Source: Acidimicrobiaceae bacterium (lineage in GTDB: Bacteria > Actinomycetota > Acidimicrobiia > Acidimicrobiales > Palsa-688). Taken from it: a stretch of DNA of 32,134 nt. How positions within the stretch are numbered: position 1 is the first letter of the stretch; each line of letters starts with the position of its first letter. The translations under genes and the position numbers were made by a program. The stretch is taken from positions 1 to 32,134 of the forward strand of contig JAUTXN010000283.1 of assembly GCA_030838045.1 (NCBI GenBank), written 5' to 3'. Shown one piece after another: positions 1-9,241 of the stretch. A model generated the notes under the pieces. It was not told the DNA's origin, did no database searches, and was given only the letters and a program-made list of their open reading frames with translations.

Positions 1-1
1 C

Positions 2-772
2 CGGCTCCAGGCGGCCCAGGCGGGCGTGAAGGCCGACCTGCTCTGCCCCCCCGGCCAGCAAGAGCAGCAGTTCACCCGGGGGCCGAACGGCGCCATCGAG
101 CCGGTCTGCATTCCCCGCGACCAGATCCGGGTGCGCGACCCCCGGTTGCACCTGACCAGCCTGAAAGGGGTGCTGGAAGGGGTGACCGCCCCGTTCGTCA
201 TCCTGGCCAGCCTGATCGGCGCCTCGATCATCGGCGCCGAATGGCCGAGCCGCACCATCACCACCATCCTCACCTGGGAGCCCCGGCGCATCCGGGTCCT
301 GTCGGCCAAGGTCCTGGCCGCGATCGTCGTCGGCATGGCGCTGACGCTGGCGGGCTTGATGCTGCTGGTGCTGGCACTCCTGCCCTCGGTGCTGCTGCAC
401 GGGGCGACCGCGGGTGCCACCGGGGAATGGTGGCGGGCGCTGGTGGGCGTCGGGCTGCGCGCCATGGCCATGGCCGCCATCGGCACGACAATCGGGTTCT
501 CCATCGCCTCGGTAGGGCGCAACACCGCCGCCGCCATGGGCGTGTTGTTCGCCTACATCCTGGTGATCGAGAACGTCGTCGGCAACCTCCTGGCGGGCTG
601 GCGGCGCTGGCTGATCCTCGGTAACGCCATCGTCTTCGTCAGCGGCAAATCGGGCGACGTCACCGGTGTCCACGGGCGCTCGGTCGCGGTCGCCGGGCTC
701 TACCTTGCAGCCGTGGCGGTCGCCATGTTCGCCATCGCCGCCGCCCTCTTCCAACGCCGGGACGTGGCCTAG
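2..772 (+). CDS. ABC-2 type transporter permease, 5' partial
   Basis: The reading frame is open from base 2, so the true start lies left of the window; a GTG at 26 is in frame but need not be the start. The visible part is about 256 residues. After a hydrophilic, proline-rich segment come five to six hydrophobic stretches: one ending at GAEW, a long one of about 30 residues, then MAMAAIGTTIGFSIA, AMGVLFAYILVIENVV, and a last one shortly before the C-terminus. The GAEWPSRTITTILTWEPRR segment after the first membrane span resembles the cytoplasmic loop of ABC-2 permeases (family knowledge). Its ATPase partner would be expected upstream, outside the window. There is no sign of functional linkage to the purine genes. 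Substrate unknown. Confidence 0.75.
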   Translation, partial: RLQAAQAGVKADLLCPPGQQEQQFTRGPNGAIEPVCIPRDQIRVRDPRLHLTSLKGVLEGVTAPFVILASLIGASIIGAEWPSRTITTILTWEPRRIRVLSAKVLAAIVVGMALTLAGLMLLVLALLPSVLLHGATAGATGEWWRALVGVGLRAMAMAAIGTTIGFSIASVGRNTAAAMGVLFAYILVIENVVGNLLAGWRRWLILGNAIVFVSGKSGDVTGVHGRSVAVAGLYLAAVAVAMFAIAAALFQRRDVA

Positions 773-810
773 GCCTCGGCTCGGCTCGGCTCCGCTCGGG
801 CGGCTCGGGC

Positions 811-848
811 GGAGTACAAACCGCCGTGTCCACGACGGTTTGCACTCC
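811..848. promoter_or_regulatory. 38-bp imperfect inverted repeat upstream of the FMN oxidase
   Basis: Arms at 811-827 (ggagtacaaaccgccgt) and 832-848 (acgacggtttgcactcc) pair at 15 of 17 positions around a 4-nt loop. It lies between the stop of the permease (772) and the preferred GTG start at 874. There is no T-run after the stem. It could be a regulator operator, a terminator for the permease operon, or both. The 38 bp before it (773-810) are a CTCGG-rich low-complexity stretch. Confidence 0.5.
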
Positions 849-873
849 CGCATCGTGCGTAGCCTGGCGGGCC

Positions 874-2052
874 GTGCCCCACTACGGAGACTTCCAACTC
901 GGGTTGTACCTGGCAGGCATCGGCGGCGAGAAGCCCCCCTACCCGGTCACCTATGACGGCCTCGAAGCGGCGGCGCGCCAGGTCCTGACGCCCGAAGCCT
1001 TCGCCTACGTGGCCGGCTCCGCGGGCCGCGAACTGACGGCCCGGGCCAACCGGGCCGCCTTCGAGCGGTGGCAGATCGTCCCCCGCCTCCTTCGAGGCGT
1101 CGCCCAGCGCGACCTCAGCACCGAGGTGTGCGGCACCGCCCTCCCGGCTCCCATCATGCTGGCACCGATCGGCGCCATCGGCATCGTCCATCCCGAGGCC
1201 GAACTGGCGGTCGCCCGGGCCGCGGCCGCCACCGGCCTGCCGATGGTCCTGACCACCGTGGCCGGCACCCCGATGGAGGACGTGGCGGCCGCGCACGCGG
1301 CCGCCGAACCGGCGGGGACGGCGTGGTTCCAGCTCTACTGGCCCAAGGACCGCGACGTGGCGCTGAGCCTGGTCACGAGGGCTGAGCGGGCCGGATTCCG
1401 CGCCATCGTGGTGACGCTCGACACCTGGGCCCTGGCATGGCGGCCCCGCGACCTGGAGCACGCCTACCTGCCCATGCTCCACGGAATCGGCATCGCCAAC
1501 TATCTGAGTGACCCGGCCTTCTGCGCCGGCCTCCGGCGGTCGCCCGAGGAGGACCCGGCGGCCGCGGTGCTGCACTGGGCGGCGATGTTCGGCGACCCCT
1601 CGCTCACCTGGGCCGACCTGGCGTGGCTCCGGGACCGGACCAGCCTCCCCATCCTGGTCAAGGGGGTGTGCCACCCCGACGACGCCCGAGCGGCCATCGA
1701 CGCCGGAGTGGACGGAATGGTCGTGTCCAACCACGGCGGCCGCCAGATCGACGGTGCCCGCCCCGCGCTCGACTGCCTCCCCGAGATCGCCCAGGTGTGC
1801 GCTGCGAGCGGCGACACGGCGGTCCTGTTCGACTCCGGCATCCGCACCGGCAGCGACATCGTCAAGGCCATCGCCCTCGGCGCCCAGGCAGTGCTCCTCG
1901 GCCGGCCCTACGTCTACGGCCTGGCAATCGGCGGCGCCGAGGGAGTCGGCCACGTCCTGCGTTGTCTCCTCGCCGAGTTCGACTTGACCGTCGCCCTGAG
2001 CGGCCACTCCTCCCTCAAGACCATCGACCGAGGCGTCCTGGTCGGGCGCTGA
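874..2052 (+). CDS. FMN-dependent alpha-hydroxy-acid oxidase, lactate 2-monooxygenase-like
   Basis: A TIM-barrel flavoenzyme of the glycolate oxidase/lactate monooxygenase family, about 392 residues from the GTG at 874. Family marks are AYVAGSAG near residue 45, FQLYWPKD near 152, VVTLDTWALAWRPRDL near 180-194, PILVKG near 259, the SNHGGRQ block at about 285-291 carrying the catalytic His and flavin-contacting Arg, and DSGIRTGSDIVKAIALGA plus LGRPYVYGL near the C-terminus. The WRPRDL segment and overall layout favour the lactate 2-monooxygenase branch (lactate to acetate, CO2 and water), but the true hydroxyacid is not known. I chose 874 over an in-frame GTG at 826 because relatives begin just before the GDFQ..LY motif and because 826 falls inside an inverted repeat. 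It converges on operon A and is probably a single-gene unit. Confidence 0.85.
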   Translation: MPHYGDFQLGLYLAGIGGEKPPYPVTYDGLEAAARQVLTPEAFAYVAGSAGRELTARANRAAFERWQIVPRLLRGVAQRDLSTEVCGTALPAPIMLAPIGAIGIVHPEAELAVARAAAATGLPMVLTTVAGTPMEDVAAAHAAAEPAGTAWFQLYWPKDRDVALSLVTRAERAGFRAIVVTLDTWALAWRPRDLEHAYLPMLHGIGIANYLSDPAFCAGLRRSPEEDPAAAVLHWAAMFGDPSLTWADLAWLRDRTSLPILVKGVCHPDDARAAIDAGVDGMVVSNHGGRQIDGARPALDCLPEIAQVCAASGDTAVLFDSGIRTGSDIVKAIALGAQAVLLGRPYVYGLAIGGAEGVGHVLRCLLAEFDLTVALSGHSSLKTIDRGVLVGR

Positions 2053-2063
2053 GGTTCACTAAG

Positions 2064-2096
2064 TAGCAGTAACCCCCCGCTCACGGTGGATTACTG

Positions 2097-2105
<9 letters not shown>
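2064..2105 (+). repeat. 42-bp intergenic repeat, copy 1
   Basis: The 42 bases match the reverse complement of 23955-23996 at 36 positions, including an uninterrupted 17-base block (tagcagtaaccccccgc) at the left end and an 11-base block (tgctaggaaag) at the right end. Both copies lie just 3' of a gene in the same relative orientation: here after the FMN oxidase, there after ribokinase. The copy overlaps the last codons and stop of the PLP gene that ends at 2097. Confidence 0.8.
2065..2098. terminator. Putative bidirectional terminator hairpin between convergent genes
   Basis: agcagtaa (2065-2072) and ttactgct (2091-2098) are perfect inverted arms; the stem extends inward to 14 pairs with two mismatches. 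It sits between the + strand oxidase (stop at 2052) and the - strand PLP gene (stop at 2097), so it could end transcription from both sides. A clear U-tract is missing on either side, so function is an inference from position and structure. Confidence 0.5.
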
Positions 2106-3505
<1,400 letters not shown>

Positions 3506-3509
<4 letters not shown>

Positions 3510-4972
3510 CCGACCGCCCCCACACCGGTGCGGGCGTTGAACTCGTCGATCATCTCGTCCCACTGCGCCGGCAGGCTCCGCAAGCCCTTCCAGAACGCCT
3601 GATCGCGGCGGGCCTCGAAGTCCTCCAGGGTGACGCCCCGCTGTTCGACCCAGGTGAAGTAGCCCAGGTTGAAAATGCGGTTGCGGTCGACATCGGTCAG
3701 TTCCAGCAGGTGGTCGTCGGCCACGTGGCGCAGGTGCTGGTCGTAGATCACGGCCGGGTCCCAGTCGGGTGCCGCCGCCATACGAGCCGCCCGCTCGGTC
3801 CCATACAGCTCGGCGCTGTCGGTGGCCACGGTGAGCACGATGTCGTCCGGCCCGAGGTTGAGCCGCTTGGCCAGCTTGACGGATGCCAGCATGTTGCAGA
3901 TTCCCGACAGTCCCAGGTTGCCCAGCTGCGCCACGGTCTCGGGCGCCACACCGACGTGGTCGACCAGATGGGTCGCCCCTTTCCCCGAGTTGAACAGCAC
4001 GTCGAGGGCGTCGGTCGAACGGTCGGAAATGGCAACCACGGCGTCGTTGGCCATGACGTTGTGGATGAGCGGGATGTGCTTGTCGCCGATCCCCTGGATG
4101 TTGTGCTCGCCGAAGCCGTTGTACAGCATGGTCGGGCACTCGAGCGCCTCGACCGCGACGGTCAGGGAGCCGTAGCGCTCCTTCAGGTAGTCACCGGCCG
4201 CGATGGTGCCGGCCGAGCCGGTGGCGGCGACGAACGCCCGGAGGCGGGCGCCGGGGCGGGCCGCCAACAGGGTGTCTATGACCCGGGCCGATGCCTGGCC
4301 GGTGGCCTGGTAGTGGACCAGGTGGTTGGCGAACTGGCTGAACTGGTTGAAGATCACGTTGGCCGGGTCGGCCGCCAGTTCGTCGCATGCCTCGTAGATC
4401 TCCCGGACGTTGCTTTCCGAGCCTGGGGTGCGGATGATGTCGGCCGGGTCGGCCACCCAGGCGTCGAGCCAGGCGAAGCGGGCCCGGCTCATGTTCTCGG
4501 GCAGGACCGCGATGCCGCGGCAGCCCATGAGCCGTGAGATGGCGACGCCGCCCCGGGCGTAGTTGCCGGTCGACGGCCAGATGGCGCGTTGCCAGGTCGG
4601 GTCGAACCGGCCGGTCACGATCTCCGGCGCCAAGCAGGCGTAGGCGGCCAGCACCTTGTGGGCCCCGATCAGGGGGAAGCGGTTGCCGAGGAGCAGCACG
4701 ATCGGCGCTTCGACGCCGGTCAGCGAGGGTGGGAGCACCAGGTGGTCGGGAACCGTGGTCAGGCCCGGGTGGGCGGCCAGGCCGTGGTTGTGCCAGTGGA
4801 CCCGCCACAGGTTGGCGGGGTCGGCGGCGTTGCGGTCGACTCGCGCTCGCGCGGCCGTGGTGCCGGGCGCGATCGTGGTCGGATCGGCCAGCTGGGCGAA
4901 GGTGGGCAGGGCGATGCGTTGTTCCCGGAACCGGGTGACCGCGTGCTGGTAGGCGCCGGCGTCGACGAGCAT
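3506..4972 (-). CDS. PLP-dependent fold-type II enzyme (cysteine synthase/DAP lyase superfamily)
   Basis: A 488-residue protein in the tryptophan synthase-beta superfamily. [11 protein letters not shown] carries the candidate Schiff-base lysine (Lys 106); STGNYARGG at 134-142 is the asparagine loop that binds the substrate carboxylate, and [15 protein letters not shown] is the glycine-rich phosphate-binding segment. It is longer than typical cysteine synthase (about 310) or diaminopropionate ammonia-lyase (about 400), with an N-terminal extension of roughly 85 residues and a long C-terminal tail. It overlaps the next PLP gene by 4 bp and follows the phosphoribosyltransferase by 29 bp. A lyase step on an amino acid released from purine ring cleavage, by analogy with YgeX in ygeX/ssnA/xdhD clusters, is an inference; the exact subfamily was not recognised. 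Confidence 0.75.
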
Positions 4973-5001
4973 CGAGCAAGCCTACGGCCGCCGCCTCCCG
5001 A

Positions 5002-5514
5002 TCAGACCGGTTCGGGGTGCAGCGGCTCGGGCACCCAGATCGGGTCCTCGGTCGACCAGGGGAAGTTGATCCACCGGTCGGTGCGCCGCCACACGTAGTG
5101 GCAGTCGATCAGCGACCGCGGCTTCTGGTACAGAACGGCGCAGCGGGCTTCGCTCACGTTGCTGTCGATGACCTGGCGGACCAGTTCCAGTGTCCGGCCG
5201 GTGTCGGCCACGTCGTCGGCGACGAGCACCCGCATGCCCGTGATGTCGACCAGGTCGAGCATCGGTGGGAGCATCACCGGGACGTCGATGCGCTCGTCCA
5301 CGCCGGTGTAGAACTCGACGTTCATGGCGAAGCAGTTCTTCACCGACAGGGCGTAGGCCAGCGCCCCGGCCACGGCCAGGCCGCCCCGGGCGATGGCCAG
5401 CACCAGGTCGGGCCGGAACCCGCTGTCGGCCACTTGGCGGGCCAGCTCCCGGCTGGCGTCGCCGAAGCCGGCCCAGGTCATCACCTCACGGTCCGGCGCG
5501 TCGGAGGCTTCCAT
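5002..5514 (-). CDS. Purine phosphoribosyltransferase, xanthine/hypoxanthine type
   Basis: A 170-residue type I phosphoribosyltransferase that would join a purine base to PRPP to give a nucleotide. The PRPP-binding loop VLVADDVADTGRTLE is at about 96-110, preceded by the IARGGL loop at 41-46, as in xanthine-guanine PRTases. The C-terminal WRRTDRWINFPWS resembles the hood segment of Gpt-like enzymes. It starts 9 bp after the stop of the Fe(II) oxygenase and has no strong ribosome-binding site, so it is probably translated by coupling. Placing a salvage enzyme inside a xanthine dehydrogenase operon puts salvage and oxidation of the same bases under one promoter. Which base it prefers cannot be read from the sequence. 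Confidence 0.85.
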   Translation of the reverse strand: MEASDAPDREVMTWAGFGDASRELARQVADSGFRPDLVLAIARGGLAVAGALAYALSVKNCFAMNVEFYTGVDERIDVPVMLPPMLDLVDITGMRVLVADDVADTGRTLELVRQVIDSNVSEARCAVLYQKPRSLIDCHYVWRRTDRWINFPWSTEDPIWVPEPLHPEPV

Positions 5515-5523
5515 GGGACGAAA

Positions 5524-6492
5524 TTAGCCGGGCGAGATCATGTTGATGTCCCAGAGAACAGCTTCGAGCAGGGCGCCCGATTCGATGGCGCCGTAGCGGA
5601 CCGGCCGCTCGGCGGTGACGCACGACGGCAGGGGGCTGAGCACGAACCACGGCGCCGGATGGCAGAACTGCACGACCGAGTAGCGGTCTCCCTGCGGTCC
5701 TTCGGCGGCCACGGCCGGGGCGGCCACCCGGTGAACGCCGGCGGGGATCGAGCCGTTGGTCAAGCGTTCGAGCATGATGCCGCTGTTCATGATGACCTTG
5801 CCGTCGGGGGCATCGACGTCGGCCCAGCCGTCGGGGGTCAGGAGTTGCAGGCCCGGTCCGCTGGCCCTCGGCAACGCGGTGATGAGGTTGATGTCGGTGT
5901 GGGGCGCGGCCCACACGTGGCCGGGTGCGGGGGCGGTGGCCATGGGCGGGTAGTGGATCGCCCGGGTCAGGTTGGATCCGCCCGCCAAGAGGTCGTCGAA
6001 GAACGACTCGTCGCAGCCCAGCCCGATCGCGACAATGCGCAGGAACCGGCGCTGGATGTCGTGCACCCGCTCGTGGAACGACGTCAGCACCGCGGTGATG
6101 CCGGGCACGTCGGCTTCGGGCAGGACCTGGTCGTGGTAGTGGCCGGGATAGCGCCGGCGCAGCGGGTGGGCTCGGGGGATGTCGGTGCCCCAGTTGAGCA
6201 TCTCCTTCCAGTCGGCCTGCGCCGCGCCCGCGGCCGTCTCCACGAGGAGCCCGGTGTAGCCGGTCTGGCCGTTGCTCTCCGGCGCCCCCCAGCGGGCCTT
6301 GGTGTCGGGGGGCAGGGCGAAGAACGCCGCCAGCATTGCGTAGGCCTCGTCGAGCAGCGCCTCGGGCACGTCGTGCGACGTGTAGACGAACCCGGTGCCC
6401 AGGCTGCGCAGCACCCCGTCCACGACCGCCCGCCGGGCCGGACCGGCACCGTGTTCGAACGCCAGCAGGTCGACGTCGAGGATCTCGTTCAT
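5524..6492 (-). CDS. Isopenicillin N synthase-family Fe(II) oxygenase
   Basis: A 322-residue non-heme iron oxygenase. The N-terminal DIOX_N-like region covers about 1-120 (FVYTSHDVPEALLDEAYAMLAAFFALPPDTKARW is typical). The double-stranded beta-helix carries HTD at 198-200, the distal His in GVHRV (254) and an R-x-S motif (Arg 270, Ser 272) of the kind that binds 2-oxoglutarate. It starts within the ATGA shared with the Mo-subunit stop, so it belongs to the xanthine dehydrogenase operon. Thymine 7-hydroxylase belongs to this broader superfamily, so oxidation of a nucleobase or methyl group is a reasonable inference; the substrate is unknown. Confidence 0.85.
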   Translation of the reverse strand: MNEILDVDLLAFEHGAGPARRAVVDGVLRSLGTGFVYTSHDVPEALLDEAYAMLAAFFALPPDTKARWGAPESNGQTGYTGLLVETAAGAAQADWKEMLNWGTDIPRAHPLRRRYPGHYHDQVLPEADVPGITAVLTSFHERVHDIQRRFLRIVAIGLGCDESFFDDLLAGGSNLTRAIHYPPMATAPAPGHVWAAPHTDINLITALPRASGPGLQLLTPDGWADVDAPDGKVIMNSGIMLERLTNGSIPAGVHRVAAPAVAAEGPQGDRYSVVQFCHPAPWFVLSPLPSCVTAERPVRYGAIESGALLEAVLWDINMISPG

Positions 6493-8765
6493 TCGCCGTC
6501 GCCGAGCGCGATGTCCTGGGGGCGGACCGGCACCCGGTTGAGCGCCTTGCCGGTGGCGGCCCGCAACGCCGCCACGATGGCGGGTGTCGACGAGATGGTC
6601 GGGGGTTCGCCCACGCCCTTGGCGCCGAAGGGGGCGCCCGGTTCGGGCTCCTCGACAAGGGTGGCCAGCACCTCGGGCATGTCGAGGGCGGTCGGGATGA
6701 GGTAGTCGGTGAAGGAGGGATTGAGGATCCGGCCGTTGCGCAGCGTGAGCTCCTCCATGGTTGCCAGGCCCAGTCCTTGGGCGATGCCGCCTTCGATCTG
6801 GCCCAGGACCTGCAGCGGGTTGAGCGCCCTGCCGACGTCCTGGGCGGTCGCGACCTGCACCACCCGGATGAGCCCCAGGTCGGGATCCACGTCGACCACT
6901 GCCCGGTGGGCGGCGCACACCAGCGACACGTGGGCGTCGCCCTGGCCGTCGTCGTCGAGTGGGTGCGTGATGCGGTGGTGGTACTCCACCTCCTCCTCGA
7001 ACACCACGCCGGGCGCGGCGTCGGCGACCGCGAGGTCGATGCTGTCGCGGGCGTCGGTCGATGTGACCCGGCCGTCGGTGATCGTGAGCTGCGCCGGGTC
7101 GATTCCGTGCCGGTCTGCGACGTGTTGCAGCAGGGCGGCCCGCACCGCCTGGCACGCCTTCTCGACCGCCCCACCCGACATCCACGTCTGGCGGCTGGCG
7201 GAGCTCGACCCGGCCGATCCGATCGAGGTGTCGGCCGGCGCCAGCAGTACGTCCTCGACGCCGAGGACGGTCCGGGCGATCTGCTGCGCGAGGGTGACGA
7301 AGCCCTGCCCCACCTCGGCCGCCGCGCAGGTCACGGTGGCCAGCCCGTCGCTCAGCCGGCAGCGGGCGGCCGAGCCGTCCATGTAGCCCTCGGCGTACAT
7401 CAGGTTCTTGAAGCCCACGGCGAAGCCGATCCCCCGGCGGACGTGGGCCGCGTCGGCGGTGCGCCCCGCCCCTCCGGGACGGGTCATCGGGTCGGCGATC
7501 TCCGGGGAGGGAGGTAGGGGCAGGGCGGCGGCCTCCCGGATCACCCGGGCCACCGGCAGCGTGCCCTCGATTACCTGGCCGGTCAGGAGGCGGTCGCCGG
7601 TCGCCAGGGCGTTGCGCAGCCGGATCTCCACCGGGTCCACGCCGCACGCCTCCGCCAGCTTGTCCATCTGGGCCTCGTGGGCGAAGCACACCTGCACCGC
7701 GCCGAAGCCCCGCATGGCGCCGCAGGGCGGGTTGTTGGTGCGCACGCCGATGCCCTCGGCCAAGGCGTTTTCCACCTTGTACGGGCCCGCGCTGAAACAG
7801 GTGGCGTTGGCCACCACGTGGTAACTGGAAGACCGGTAGGCCCCGCCGTCGAGCAGGATCCGGGCCTCGAAAGAGACCAATCGGCCGTCGGCCTCGGCGC
7901 TGTGGCGCATCCAGATGCGCGCCGGGTGGCGGTGGACGTGGCCGAGGAACGACTCCTCCCGGCTGTAGACGATCTTGATCGGCCGTGCCGTGCGCTGGGC
8001 CAGCAGGCAGGCGTGGATCTGCAGGCTCACGTCCTCGCGGGCGCCGAAGGCGCCGCCCACACCGCCGAGCGAGAGCCGTACCTTCTCGGGAGCCAGGCCG
8101 AGGCACTCGGCGACCTGGAGGCGGTCGTTGTGCAGCCATTGGGTGGAAACGATCAGGTCGATGCCGCCGTCGTCGGCCGGGATGGCCAGGCCCGCCTCGG
8201 GGCCCATGAACGCCTGGTCCTGCATCCCGACCTCGTAGGCGCCTTCGACCACGATCGGGCCTCGGGCGCTCGGGTCGCCCGTGCGGATCGTGAGTTGGCG
8301 GAAGACATTGCCGTCGGGATGGATGGGCGGCGCCGCCGCCGCCTCGGCCGGGTCGAGCAAGGGGACCTGAGGCTCGTACTGGACGTCGATGGCCTCGCAC
8401 GCCTGGCGGGCCGCCTCCGGGTGGTCAGCCGCGACCGCGGCGACGGGTTCGCCGACGTAGCGGACGACGTCGGTCGCGAAGACCGGCTGGTCGCGCCATT
8501 CGAGTCCGTAGTTGACCGACGCAGGCAGGTCGGCGGCCGTGACGACGGCATGCACGCCCGGGATGCGTAGGGCCGCCGCGATGTCGATGGCGATGATCCG
8601 GGCCGCCGGGTGCGGCGATCGCAGGGTGCGGCCCCAGAGCATCCCGTCGGCCCAGAGATCGCCGGAGAAGGCGAACTCCCCCCGGACCTTGGGTCCCCCG
8701 TCGGGGCGGGAGGCATTTTCCCCGATCGTGCCTTTCGTGGCGTGGGTGGTGGCGATGTCGCTCAT
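6489..8765 (-). CDS. Xanthine dehydrogenase-family molybdopterin subunit (three-subunit type)
   Basis: A 758-residue molybdopterin-cytosine/Moco-binding catalytic subunit of the xanthine oxidase family. Visible blocks: GGVGGAFGAREDVSLQIHA in the first Moco domain, TNNPPCGAMRGFGAVQ with the conserved Arg-Gly-Phe-Gly, GQGFVTLAQQ and GSAGSSSASRQ in the second domain, and GAKGVGEPP near the C-terminus whose Glu (about 720) is the general base of the family. It overlaps the 2Fe-2S gene upstream and the oxygenase gene downstream by 4 bp each. With the two neighbouring subunits it forms a complete hydroxylase. Hypoxanthine/xanthine oxidation is likely from context, but this family also hydroxylates nicotinate, CO and other heterocycles; aldehydes are also possible. 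Confidence 0.9.
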   Translation of the reverse strand: MSDIATTHATKGTIGENASRPDGGPKVRGEFAFSGDLWADGMLWGRTLRSPHPAARIIAIDIAAALRIPGVHAVVTAADLPASVNYGLEWRDQPVFATDVVRYVGEPVAAVAADHPEAARQACEAIDVQYEPQVPLLDPAEAAAAPPIHPDGNVFRQLTIRTGDPSARGPIVVEGAYEVGMQDQAFMGPEAGLAIPADDGGIDLIVSTQWLHNDRLQVAECLGLAPEKVRLSLGGVGGAFGAREDVSLQIHACLLAQRTARPIKIVYSREESFLGHVHRHPARIWMRHSAEADGRLVSFEARILLDGGAYRSSSYHVVANATCFSAGPYKVENALAEGIGVRTNNPPCGAMRGFGAVQVCFAHEAQMDKLAEACGVDPVEIRLRNALATGDRLLTGQVIEGTLPVARVIREAAALPLPPSPEIADPMTRPGGAGRTADAAHVRRGIGFAVGFKNLMYAEGYMDGSAARCRLSDGLATVTCAAAEVGQGFVTLAQQIARTVLGVEDVLLAPADTSIGSAGSSSASRQTWMSGGAVEKACQAVRAALLQHVADRHGIDPAQLTITDGRVTSTDARDSIDLAVADAAPGVVFEEEVEYHHRITHPLDDDGQGDAHVSLVCAAHRAVVDVDPDLGLIRVVQVATAQDVGRALNPLQVLGQIEGGIAQGLGLATMEELTLRNGRILNPSFTDYLIPTALDMPEVLATLVEEPEPGAPFGAKGVGEPPTISSTPAIVAALRAATGKALNRVPVRPQDIALGDGE

Positions 8766-9241
8766 TCGTCGCTCGCTGCTTTGGCTGCGGCTTGGGCTGC
8801 GGCCAGGATCCGGCCGTAGCCGGTGCAGCGGCACAGGTTGCCCGAGATGGCCTCCCGGACCTCGAGGTCGCTCGGGTGGGGGACGCGGGCCAGCAGATCG
8901 GTGAGGGCCACGACCAGGCCGGGGGTGCAGAAGCCGCACTGGACGGCGCCCTCGGCGATGAAGGCCTCCTGGACGGTGGTGAAATCGCCCCGCCCGGGCT
9001 GGAGGCCTTCGACGGTCGTGATGTCGCAGCCAACCGCGGCCGCGGCGAGGATCAGGCAGGCGCACTCGAGGGAGCCGTCGACGATCACCGAGCACGAGCC
9101 GCACTCGCCCTGCTCACAGCCTGCTTTGGAACCCGGCAGGCCGAGGCGTTCCCGGAGCACGTAGAGCAGGCTCTCGCCCAGCCAGGCGTCGACCACCTGG
9201 TGGTCGGTCCCGTTCACCGTGAGGGAATAGGGGTCGGTCAT
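8762..9241 (-). CDS. Xanthine dehydrogenase-family 2Fe-2S subunit
   Basis: A 159-residue electron-transfer subunit with two [2Fe-2S] centres. The plant-ferredoxin-like N-terminal domain has Cys at about 42, 47, 50 and 62 (GCEQGECGSC); the helical C-terminal domain has Cys at 102, 105, 137 and 139 (CGFCTPG and CRCTGY). The length is usual for separate small subunits. It begins inside the ATGA shared with the FAD-subunit stop and ends inside the ATGA shared with the Mo subunit. It would pass electrons from the Mo centre to the FAD subunit. Confidence 0.93.
   Translation of the reverse strand: MTDPYSLTVNGTDHQVVDAWLGESLLYVLRERLGLPGSKAGCEQGECGSCSVIVDGSLECACLILAAAAVGCDITTVEGLQPGRGDFTTVQEAFIAEGAVQCGFCTPGLVVALTDLLARVPHPSDLEVREAISGNLCRCTGYGRILAAAQAAAKAASDE

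Noticed and set aside
769-2007. 412-residue open frame on the - strand opposite the FMN oxidase
   Set aside because: It is a GC-driven shadow of a clearly recognisable family on the + strand and its own translation shows no family motifs.
3510-4139. Upstream extension of the threonine synthase-like frame to 4139
   Set aside because: This part lies wholly within the other PLP gene in a different frame and has no conserved content; the TTG at 3509 gives a sensible N-terminus.
5017-6705. 562-residue + strand open frame
   Set aside because: It overlaps the PRTase and oxygenase genes on the other strand; its His/Val/Gly/Arg-rich translation is typical of antisense frames in GC-rich DNA.
6493-8400. 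Extension of the Fe(II) oxygenase frame to 8400
   Set aside because: It runs antiphase through the Mo subunit and translates to Arg/Pro/Gly-rich sequence without motifs.
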